Positions 25,207-31,972 of a DNA stretch of 40,035 bases are shown in pieces. The DNA lies in NCBI GenBank assembly GCA_902761825.1, contig CACWLY010000012.1:1-40035 (forward strand), in the 5' to 3' direction. The position numbers and the translations under genes were made by a program. A model generated the notes under the pieces. The model was not told the origin of the DNA. It made no database searches and worked only from the letters and a program-made list of their open reading frames with translations. Numbering within the stretch: position 1 is the first letter of the stretch; the number at the start of each line of letters is the position of its first letter. Origin of the DNA: an uncultured Eubacteriales bacterium (GTDB lineage: Bacteria; Bacillota; Clostridia; Christensenellales; Aristaeellaceae).

Positions 25207-26232
25207 TTACTTGAGATCGTCGAAGCTGTCGGCGGTGGTGATGGGCTGCACGCTGGTGCAGAAGGGAGCGAACACGGCGGCGATCTCGTCGTAGTTCAGG
25301 CCGATGGCTTCGCAGGTTTCGGTATTGACGGTGGCGGTGCCGTTGTCAAAGGTCTTTACGGGCAGCGCCGCGGGATCGGCGCCGTCCACCAGGATCTCGG
25401 AGACCATGTTGGCGGTTTCGACGCCCAGGTTGGCGTAATCCACGCCGTAGCCCAGGAAAGCGCCGTTCAGGGCGAAGCTGTCCGCGCCGGTGTAGTGGGG
25501 GATCTTGGCTTCGGCCAGGGCTTCATAGATGGACAATTCGGCGGTCATGATCGTGTTGTCGGTGGGGGTGAACACGGCGTCCGCGCCGTCGGCGATCAGC
25601 GCGTCGGCAGCGGCCATGACTTCGCTCACGTTGCTGCCGCCGTATTCCTTATACGCAACGCCCTTGGCGTCCAGTATCTCCTTGGCCGCCGCGATGGGGG
25701 CGGTGGAGGCGTCCTCGGCGCTGTTGTACAGCAGGGCGATCAGCTTGGCGTCGGGATCGGCCGCGAAGATCAGATTGAACACGGCGTTGGTATCCAGATA
25801 GTCCGACGTGCCGGTGATGTTCGCGCCGGGGGCTTCCATGCTGGCGACCACGCCCGAGCCCACGGGATCGGAAACGGCGGCGAATACCACGGGGATCGCG
25901 TTTTCTTCGGTAGCGCCCTGCATAGCCATTGCGACGGGGGTGGCGATGCCCACCATCAGATCGACGTCGTCGGCGATGAAGTTGGCGATGATCTGGTTCA
26001 GCAGGTCAAAATCCAGGTTGCAGTTCTGCTCTTCGATCTCGAAGGTCACGCCCTTTTCGGCCTCGATGGCCGCAAGCTGGGCTTTGATGTTGGCGACGAT
26101 CTGGTTGAGCGAAGCGTCGTCCACCAGGTTGCAGATGCCGACCTTGAAGCTGGTCTTTTCCTCTGCGGTGGCGATGGAGAAAACGGACAAAATCATGATC
26201 AGGGACAGCGCGACGGCAATCAGCTTTTTCAT
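25207..26232 (-). CDS. trpX: ABC substrate-binding protein, TrpX-type
   Basis: 341 aa. Residues 1-23 are a signal peptide ending ATA with a signal-peptidase I type site; there is no lipobox Cys. The rest is a two-lobed periplasmic-binding fold of the PF04392 family, with NQIVANIKAQLAAIEAEKG, VVFAAVSDPVGSGVV, ITGTSD and VDYANLGVETANMVSEIL as family landmarks. Homologues encoded with TrpY and TrpZ behind Trp T-boxes take up tryptophan. It is the first gene after a T-box leader whose specifier reads TGG, so tryptophan is the best ligand call. The start follows AAAGGTAGG. Confidence 0.88.
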   Translation of the reverse strand: MKKLIAVALSLIMILSVFSIATAEEKTSFKVGICNLVDDASLNQIVANIKAQLAAIEAEKGVTFEIEEQNCNLDFDLLNQIIANFIADDVDLMVGIATPVAMAMQGATEENAIPVVFAAVSDPVGSGVVASMEAPGANITGTSDYLDTNAVFNLIFAADPDAKLIALLYNSAEDASTAPIAAAKEILDAKGVAYKEYGGSNVSEVMAAADALIADGADAVFTPTDNTIMTAELSIYEALAEAKIPHYTGADSFALNGAFLGYGVDYANLGVETANMVSEILVDGADPAALPVKTFDNGTATVNTETCEAIGLNYDEIAAVFAPFCTSVQPITTADSFDDLK

Positions 26233-26318
26233 GGGGGATACCTACCTTTCAAATCATTTTTTTTTGTTTCATGTCCGGCCTTCCGCGACGGCCGTGACGC
26301 GGAGTGCCGGTTTGGAAT

Positions 26319-26594
26319 GAAAAACGCCCCAGCGCACTTTGTATCGTGCGCTGAGGCGGTATTCCCGTGGTGCCACTCAGCTTCGTTCCGTTTCCGGAAA
26401 CGCGCTTTCCCGCATACGTGCATATGCGCCGCGCTGATAACGGGTACGGTCCCCGTCGGCTGCTACTTGCGGCTTTCCCGCTTTCGGCCGCCCTCAGAAG
26501 TCCATTCACCCGGTTTGCTTCCTGCCGCATTCACACCGTCGGCGGCTCTCTGTAAGGGTCAATTCCGGGCTACTTCTCTTCATCAAAGGTTTCT
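26319..26594 (-). ncRNA. T-box leader, tryptophan specifier (TGG)
   Basis: Read on the minus strand, stem I begins at GATGAAGAGAAGTAG (26570-26584). The specifier region GTGAATGGACTTCTGAG carries TGG (26502-26504), the codon for Trp. The T-box proper reads GAGTGGCACCACGGG (26364-26378), including the UGGCA-type bulge that pairs with the uncharged tRNA end. It ends in a terminator, GCCTCAGCGCAC pairing with GTGCGCTGGGGC, then a T-run at 26319-26324. Uncharged tRNA-Trp should prevent termination and allow trpXYZ expression. Confidence 0.92.
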
Positions 26595-26608
26595 GTGAAG
26601 TTATGAAT

Positions 26609-26637
26609 AATTTATCATGCCCGCGTATTCCTGTCAA
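26609..26637 (-). promoter_or_regulatory. Promoter of the T-box/trpXYZ operon
   Basis: On the minus strand a perfect TTGACA (26632-26637), 17-base spacer and TAAATT (26609-26614). It sits 15 bases before the leader. Confidence 0.8.
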
Positions 26638-26674
26638 GCGTAAAAAAGTGGAAATACATTCAAAAAACAATTAG

Positions 26675-27532
26675 TCAGCGGCGACGCTCCCTCAGCAGCG
26701 CGGCAAAGCGCGCCTCCGCGGCGGAGAGCGGCCGGTCCGCGGCGTACAGGAGCACGTCGTAATAATGCGGAGCGCCCTCGCAGGCGCGCTGCGTCAGGCC
26801 GTACCGTTTCAGCGCCTGCGGCGCTTCGGGCGCGGACCACAGATACGCGGGAAAATGGGCGAGCAGCTCCAGCTGCTGCCTGACGCCGTCCACGCAGATG
26901 CCGGGCAGGCTTCCGGGCGCGGGCGGCGCGTCGCAGCTGCCGATCAGCGGATAAGCGGCCAGGTCGCGGACGGTGATCCGCTCCGCTTCGGCCAGCGGAT
27001 GCCGCGCCGAAAAGGTCGCCAGCGCGTCGTACTCCCACAGCGTTTCCCAGGCGAGATGCGGATCGGTCAGATAAGCCGATGGATCGGCGTCGAGATGCAG
27101 CGCGGCCAGCGAGATCCGGCCTTCGGCCACCGCGCCGACAGCCTTGCGCGACTCCAGCGACTGAACGCGGATATCGACGGCTTTTTTGCGGTCCAGCGTA
27201 TCCAGCAGGCGGCACAGGCAGTCGAGCATATATCCGCAGGACGCGACGGACAGGCTGACGCGCTGGACGCGGTCGTCCGAGCCGCCGTTCAGCGCTTCCA
27301 TTTTGCGAAGCTCGGCCAGGATGGCCTTCGCGCAGGTCAGAAATTCCCTTCCGCGCTCCGTGGGCACGACGCCGCGGGAGGTGCGCGAAAAAATGGAAAA
27401 GCCCATGGCGTCTTCCAGTTCCTTGATGGCCTTGCTCAGGTTGGGCTGGGCCATATACAGGTTTTCGGCGGCTTGCGTGATGGAGCCGCAGCGTTCCACC
27501 TCTACCGCGTAGGTCAGATGCAGGGTGTTCAT
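26675..27532 (-). CDS. LysR-family transcriptional regulator
   Basis: 285 aa from the ATG at 27530-27532 (AGGAGG upstream), not the in-frame start at 27589. The winged helix-turn-helix covers residues 1-60 (GSITQAAENLYMAQPNLSKA), followed by the linker helix and a two-lobed effector domain at about 90-280. The effector is unknown. It is divergent from the UPF0126 gene, whose promoter is 81 bases away, and the palindrome at 27556-27569 overlaps its own -10. Autoregulation and control of the neighbour are both reasonable inferences. Confidence 0.9.
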   Translation of the reverse strand: MNTLHLTYAVEVERCGSITQAAENLYMAQPNLSKAIKELEDAMGFSIFSRTSRGVVPTERGREFLTCAKAILAELRKMEALNGGSDDRVQRVSLSVASCGYMLDCLCRLLDTLDRKKAVDIRVQSLESRKAVGAVAEGRISLAALHLDADPSAYLTDPHLAWETLWEYDALATFSARHPLAEAERITVRDLAAYPLIGSCDAPPAPGSLPGICVDGVRQQLELLAHFPAYLWSAPEAPQALKRYGLTQRACEGAPHYYDVLLYAADRPLSAAEARFAALLRERRR

Positions 27533-27550
27533 GCGGTATCCTCCTGTTCC

Positions 27551-27569
27551 AGTATATATCATTCGATAT
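27551..27569. promoter_or_regulatory. Probable LysR autoregulatory site and -10
   Basis: ATATC-ATTC-GATAT (27556-27569) is a perfect interrupted palindrome of the LysR T-N(11)-A style. It abuts the minus-strand -10 TATACT (27551-27556) of the regulator gene, 19 bases before its ATG. Confidence 0.5.
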
Positions 27570-27612
27570 GAGCGGCGGTATTCCTGCATATGGTTTATTT
27601 TTCCGGACGGGC

Positions 27613-27641
27613 TTGCGGGATGGAAGCGGCGGGAGTATAAT
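27613..27641 (+). promoter_or_regulatory. Promoter of the UPF0126 gene
   Basis: TTGCGG (27613-27618), 17-base spacer and TATAAT (27636-27641), 30 bases before the ATG at 27672. Confidence 0.8.
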
Positions 27642-27671
27642 CACAGATACCCGGTCTTTGGGAGGGACTGT

Positions 27672-28298
27672 ATGGATACATTCGTATTGATTCTTGAACT
27701 GATCGGAACGGTCGCGTTCGCGGTGTCCGGCGCTGTGGTCGCCATCCGGAAAAGGATGGACGTGTTCGGCGTGGCGATCCTCGCGCTGACGACGGCTGTG
27801 GGCGGCGGCATGATCCGCGACGTGCTGCTCGGCGTTACGCCGCCCGCCACTTTCCGCGATCCCGTTTACGCGCTCACCGCCATTCTCGTGTCGCTGATCG
27901 TGTTTATAAAGCCTGTGCGGCATTATCTGACGGGCACGCATAAGGCGTACCAGCAGACCATGCTGGCCATGGATTCCCTTGGCCTGGGCGTGTTTACGGC
28001 CGTCGGCGTCAGCCTGGCCTATGTATCTCAGCCGGAGACCGGCATGTTTCTGCCGGTATTCACCGGCGTGCTGTCGGGCGTCGGCGGCGGGGTGCTGCGG
28101 GATGTGATGGCGGGGGATACCCCGTATATCTTCATCAAGCATATTTATGCCTGCGCTTCCCTGGCGGGAGCGCTGGTATGCGTGCTGCTGCGCGGCGTGA
28201 TCGGCCAGGCCTACGCCATGATCGGCGGGGCAGCGCTGATTGTGATCATCAGGATATTATCCGCCACTTACAGATGGAATTTGCCGCGAGCGGATTGA
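27672..28298 (+). CDS. UPF0126/TRIC-family membrane protein (YicG-like)
   Basis: 208 aa from the ATG at 27672 after GGGAGGG. Two homologous halves, each of about three membrane segments, carry the family signatures AVGGGMIRDVLLG and GVGGGVLRDVMAGDTP. Bacterial TRIC-type proteins form trimeric channels, with cation and, for some members, amino acid transport reported. The substrate is not evident. The divergent LysR gene may regulate it. Confidence 0.88.
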   Translation: MDTFVLILELIGTVAFAVSGAVVAIRKRMDVFGVAILALTTAVGGGMIRDVLLGVTPPATFRDPVYALTAILVSLIVFIKPVRHYLTGTHKAYQQTMLAMDSLGLGVFTAVGVSLAYVSQPETGMFLPVFTGVLSGVGGGVLRDVMAGDTPYIFIKHIYACASLAGALVCVLLRGVIGQAYAMIGGAALIVIIRILSATYRWNLPRAD

Positions 28299-28362
28299 AA
28301 GATAACCATTTAAGATATAAATATGACCAAAATCAGATGATGATCCGCCACTTGGAGGAAAA

Positions 28363-29112
28363 ATGGACGATACGCAGGAAAAGCGTTTTCAGGAGCTTTT
28401 TAAACGGTATGAGGCGCAGGGCGTTTATTTGTTTACCAATTTTCTGGATATTGCCGCGCTGAGCGTCCTGCAGCGCGCCGTACCGCGCCTGCCGCGCATT
28501 CCGTGGACGCTGTTCGGCGGGGCGGAAGGCTGCGAACGGAAAATGCTGCGCCTGGGCAGCGAGGAGGAATGCGGCTATGAGCAGCCTTTTCCGATCGCCT
28601 GCCTGCGCATTGCGCCTGCCAGCGTCAGGTTCGCGGAAAAGCTCACCCACCGGGATTTTCTCGGCGCGCTGATGAACCTGGGCTTTGAGCGTGAATTGCT
28701 GGGGGATATCGTGGTGCGGGAAGAGGCGGCCTATCTTTTCTGCGTGGAGCGCATCGCGCCCTACATCGCCCAGAGCCTGACCCAGGTGCGGCGGACTACC
28801 GTGCGCTGCGCGCGGCTGGAGCGCTTGCCGGAAGGCGAGCTGTTCCGCCTCGAACGGCAGGTGGTGCAGCTGGCGTCGGTGCGCGCGGACGCGCTGGTGG
28901 CTCACCTGTTCAGGCTCTCCCGCAGCGACGCCCAGGCGCTCTTTGCCCAGGGCCGCGTCTTTGTGGACGGCCGCGAGTGCCGCGATACCGGCTATACGCC
29001 CAAACCGGGCGAAATCCTTTCAGTGCGCGGCTTCGGCCGCGCGCGCTATATCGGTGTGGACAGCCTGAGCAAAAAAGGAAAAAGCAATACGGCGGTCGAA
29101 GTGTTCGTGTAA
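28363..29112 (+). CDS. ylmH: YlmH-like S4-domain RNA-binding protein
   Basis: 249 aa. The N-terminal two thirds match YlmH (KRYEAQGVYLFTNFLDIAALSVLQ, then HRDFLGALMNLGFERELLGDIVV). An S4 RNA-binding domain follows at about residues 170-235 (RADALVAHLFRLSRSDAQALFAQGRVFVDG). YlmH homologues bind the ribosome and help rescue stalled translation products. In many Firmicutes the gene sits in the division cluster beside sepF and divIVA; here it stands alone. The start follows TTGGAGGAAAA. The inverted-repeat element at 29117 begins 4 bases after its stop. Confidence 0.9.
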   Translation: MDDTQEKRFQELFKRYEAQGVYLFTNFLDIAALSVLQRAVPRLPRIPWTLFGGAEGCERKMLRLGSEEECGYEQPFPIACLRIAPASVRFAEKLTHRDFLGALMNLGFERELLGDIVVREEAAYLFCVERIAPYIAQSLTQVRRTTVRCARLERLPEGELFRLERQVVQLASVRADALVAHLFRLSRSDAQALFAQGRVFVDGRECRDTGYTPKPGEILSVRGFGRARYIGVDSLSKKGKSNTAVEVFV

Positions 29113-29116
29113 GCCG

Positions 29117-29531
29117 GTTCTCGTGCGAAGAGCCATGACGCAGAGAAAGAGTTAACAGATGGAAGGGGAACGATCGAGAGCTGCTCGCTCTCGAGCTCCC
29201 GCCGAGGAGGGAGGCCTTCCGGCCCGCTTTTCGCTGAAAACCATCCCAAGGGAAGGTTTTCCGGGCGCTCAAAGCCCCCGGACCCCGGCTGCGGCGGTTG
29301 CTGCGCAGCTTGTCGAAAAAGCAACTTGCCGCTGTCAGTCGGATAGCGTGTGCCACCGCTCCCGGGCAGGCCAAACAGGCGGAAGCAAGTCTGGTTTATG
29401 CTCCGCGCCAAACGCCGGGATGGGTCCAGGGCCCAAGCGGGCCCTGGCGAAGAGCTCGAGAGCGAGGAGCTCTCGAACGTTTCCCTTTATGCTTGATTTA
29501 CTTTTCGCAGCATATGTCTTAACCTGAGAAC
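29117..29531 (+). mobile_element. Complete 415-bp hairpin-rich element with terminal inverted repeats, copy B
   Basis: The ends are GTTCTC (29117) and GAGAAC (29526-29531). Their imperfect inverted repeats run inward for about 75 bases (GTTCTC, AAGA, ATG, TGCG/CGCA, GGAA, AACG). Each end then carries a hairpin with the same 7-bp stem, CGAGAGC/GCTCTCG, and a 5-nt loop (29175-29193 and 29457-29475). Interior hairpins include AAAACC-TCCC/GGGA-GGTTTT (29237-29260) and CCAGGGCCC-AAGC-GGGCCCTGG (29426-29447). The right end matches copy A at 1-123. There is no transposase and no convincing coding frame. I see no target duplication. It is either a non-autonomous mobile element or a structured RNA carried by one. 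Confidence 0.8.
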
Positions 29532-29829
29532 AAGAAATCCCCCGCCCGTCAGGTGTGACGAACCGGGGAAGAGGCGCGGGGTATATGAGGGAAACCCGTT
29601 GGCGGGGGTTTTGCGCGGGTCAGGCGAGATTGCCCAGCCGCTCGCGCTTGGCGTTGTACAATTCGTGATCCGCGAGCTCGATCAGCGCGGACAGCGGCTG
29701 ACGCGGGGAATGGCTCACGAAGCCGATGCTGACGTTCAGCTGATAAGGCAGCTGATGCGCTTGGTTATACGCCGCGAAATCGTTCTGTACCTTCTGGCTG
29801 AAGCGGGAGGCTTCGGAGCGGAGCGCAAG

Positions 29830-30144
29830 GCGCAGAAAGCACTTGATGCCGCTAACTCCTAATATCCCGCTCATGATACGGAAATTGTGCTTTTTGAAGC
29901 CGCTGAACGGTATTTGAAAGATGTTATGCAGGAACGCTTTGACCCGAAGAAGCTGCCGCCAATAAGGAAATGGGAAGCCGAGCGCGACAAGCTGTAAGCC
30001 GAAAGACAACAGCTATCCCACAGGTATAGCACGTTGAAAGATGAGGTTAAGGAAGTAGAGCAAATCCGCAGGAATGTTCACAGTATTTTGAAAGAGGAAA
30101 CCCGCAGGGAGCGGCCTACACGCAAACAGGGTCTTGATCGCTAA
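29830..30144 (+). pseudogene. C-terminal fragment of a MobA/MobL-type relaxase
   Basis: In one frame this reads a recognisable relaxase tail: AHDTEIVLFEAAERYLKDVM, DPKKLPPIRKWEAERDKL, then a stop (29995-29997), then in the same frame AERQQL, LKDEVKEVEQIRRNVHSIL and a basic end closing QGLDR at 30142. Stops near 29860 and at 29995 and the lack of the catalytic N-terminal domain make it non-functional. Base composition is AT-richer than the flanks. It belongs to the mobilisation-element debris lodged in the diguanylate cyclase gene. The left boundary is approximate. Confidence 0.75.
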
Positions 30145-30153
30145 AAAACGAAC

Positions 30154-30177
30154 ACAACGCAGAAACGCCTGCGTTGT
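30154..30177 (+). repeat. Hairpin after the relaxase fragment
   Basis: ACAACGCAG (30154-30162) pairs with CTGCGTTGT (30169-30177) around 6 bases, 10 bases beyond the relaxase stop. There is no T-run of its own; a second hairpin with one follows at 30192. Confidence 0.6.
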
Positions 30178-30191
30178 ATACATAGAAAAAA

Positions 30192-30236
30192 CCCAGCTTG
30201 CTATTGTTTGTAATAACAAGCCGGGTGTGTTTTTTC
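30192..30236 (+). terminator. Intrinsic terminator in the mobile-element remnant
   Basis: CCCAGCTTG pairs with CAAGCCGGG (one A/C mismatch), followed by a GTGTTTTTTC tract. It probably ended the original relaxase transcript. Confidence 0.65.
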
Positions 30237-30490
30237 AATGCTTTAGGGTGATATTAGAAGCAGAAAGATGTGGACATTTAGCGCCCTATTGCAGTCCGAA
30301 ACACCGCATGATTACGGGCTTTTTACCCCTACTACAACCTCATTTCCAAGGGGGCAAGGGGTTAATATTACCTGCCCCGGAAATGGCTTCTAACCGTCCA
30401 CATAGCGCGTTTGGAGCTTGCTTTGGCTGCTTTTCTTTACGTCGTCAAGGGAAATGCGTCAATAAATCAGAAAAAGCACTTGACAAAACG
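30237..30490 (+). other. Non-genic remnant of a mobilisation element
   Basis: An AT-richer stretch downstream of the relaxase tail. It has an open frame without a usable start (for example GGKGLILPAPEMASNRPHSA) that resembles spacer sequence following relaxase genes in Clostridia elements. The right end, TTGACAAAACGCTTCAT, looks like a cut-off promoter -35 and meets the cyclase sequence at about 30494. No functional gene. Confidence 0.5.
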
Positions 30491-31488
30491 CTTCATGTCG
30501 TGCGTGGCGGTATACTGTTCGCGCCTGAGCGTTTTCTGCTCCTCCGTGTTGTCGCGTATGCCCAGGAAGGAGCCGTCGGCGCGGCCTTTTTCATCGGTCA
30601 GCGTATGCTTTTCCAGCACGTAGTACCGGGCGCTGTCTCCCGTTCCAAGCATGCGCGACGCGGTCCAGGAGCTGCCTTCCTGCTCGTAATCGCCGAATAT
30701 CTGCCGCAGGCGGTCGGAGACCTGCTCGAAATCTTCGTTTTTCACGCCGACGAACGCGATGCCCGGCGCGTTCGCCCATATGCACCGTCCGTTCGCGTCG
30801 AAGAAAAACAGCGCCTCCTTCAGCTCGGAAGCGATATTGGCCAGCATGCGGTCCAGCAGGCGCAGGGGCCGGTAATACAGCGCGAAAAAGAACACCAGCA
30901 GGCCGAACACGGCAAAGCCGATCATCGACGTATCCACCGGCGTTCTGGAGAAAATATAGAAGGTTTGCCATAAGCCGCCCACGATCATGGCGAAAAAGAT
31001 GATCGAGTAGCGCTCGGAATAGATGCGCGGCGAACGGATCATTTTGATGAAGAAAATCACGAGCACCGATACGAAGATGCTGTAATCGAGCGCGCGATGG
31101 AAGGCCTGGCCCCGGTAGGGGATCAGCCGGTAATAATCGAAGCCGTCCACCTGCGTCGACTCAATGCCGAACGCGTGCCCCAGCAGCGGATTGCAAAGCA
31201 GCTGCGCCGCGTCCAGAACGAGCAGCAGATACACCAGCGTTTTCAGCTTTTTGCTGAACCTGGTGATATGGCAGTAATCAAAGGTGAACCGCAGCAGGGG
31301 ATACATCACCAGATCCATGCCCAGAAAATAGATATAGCAGCCAATGACCGATACGAGCCGGCTGCCCGAAGCGACGATGACCAGGTTGCCGATGACGGGC
31401 GGAATCAGGGACGCGGTCAATAGAGCGACCGACGCGTCGATCGCCTTGTTCGAGCGCCTTGCGGTGAGCGAACACACCGATAGCGCCG

Positions 31489-31538
31489 CGGCAAGGATCA
31501 GAAAAATAAACGACGGCAAGGATCAGAAAAATAAACGA
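31489..31538. repeat. 25-bp perfect tandem duplication
   Basis: Two identical 25-bp units (31489-31513 and 31514-31538) near the start of the cyclase pseudogene. As 25 is not a multiple of three, the second unit causes a frameshift. Confidence 0.92.
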
Positions 31539-31642
31539 AAATATATTTCTCATTCTGTAAACCTTCAAAATATGATTCACGCAGGATCGCGCTGCGCCGG
31601 ACGCGCAGACGTCGATATGCTGTATTCTGTATTCGCCGTATT

Positions 31643-31734
31643 ATACTATTCTCAATCTAAAATCTTATCATCTTTGGGTGTCTTTTCCGTCTTGGCGTTG
31701 CTTCATTCCGGTCAACGTAGCGCTGCTACGCCTC
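31643..31734 (+). repeat. Palindromic interspersed repeat, copy 2
   Basis: Begins ATACTATTCTCAATC and ends GCTGCTACGCCTC. It is nearly identical to copies 1 and 3 up to 31734, where similarity stops abruptly just past the central CGTAGC/GCTACG hairpin, so the right arm is missing. It sits in the 419-base gap between the cyclase pseudogene start and the HAD gene. The rest of that gap (31554-31642 and 31735-31830) shows nothing else beyond the HAD promoter. Confidence 0.85.
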
Positions 31735-31830
31735 AGTATTACAATTATACTGGATAATAGATGATCGCGAAGCAATACGGAACGGCAAAAAAAGCTCCGG
31801 AAAAAACAAAATCTGGCGGCATATTCGGGC

Positions 31831-31859
31831 TTGTCATACGGCGAAAGAAAAGATATAAT
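31831..31859 (+). promoter_or_regulatory. Promoter of the HAD phosphatase gene
   Basis: TTGTCA (31831-31836), 17-base spacer and TATAAT (31854-31859). It gives a leader of about 105 bases before the ATG at 31973. Confidence 0.82.
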
Positions 31860-31972
31860 GAAAAAAAGACAACGACAGGCAGATCCAACCCCCCGCTCCG
31901 CAATCCATACGCAAGCGACAGGCATCGTAAATGCGACGCTGACGGCCGCATACTCATTGAGGAGGCAAAACA

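Larger units (their letters stand above)
29620..31553 (-). pseudogene. Disrupted membrane-bound diguanylate cyclase (GGDEF)
   Basis: The N-terminal part (30467-31553) has about seven membrane segments, a PAS-like domain (ALFFFDANGRCIWANAPG) and the linker that normally leads into GGDEF (REQYTATHD), where it breaks off. The C-terminal end of the GGDEF domain lies at 29620 to about 29830 (LRSEASRFSQKV, LNVSIGF, ADHELYNAK). About 100 residues, including the GGDEF motif itself, are missing and replaced by a relaxase-element remnant. A 25-bp tandem duplication (31489-31538) also shifts the frame: MRNIFSFIFLILA should continue into AALSVCSLTAR. The gene cannot make an active enzyme. Confidence 0.85.

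Noticed and set aside
29046..29527. Open frames on both strands inside the 415-bp element
   Set aside because: They cross element boundaries or run through hairpins and TIRs. The low-complexity Pro/Arg/Ser composition fits spurious frames over structured repeat DNA.
29117..29531. Interpretation of the element as an IS200/IS605-type or IscB omega-RNA unit
   Set aside because: No TnpA, TnpB or IscB gene or remnant is adjacent, and the ends are long inverted repeats, not the subterminal hairpins of that family. The possibility was not tested by a model search.
30134..30973. A 279-codon plus-strand frame joining the mobile remnant and the cyclase
   Set aside because: It runs antisense through the recognisable PAS and membrane part of the broken cyclase and starts inside the relaxase tail, so it is an accident of fusion.
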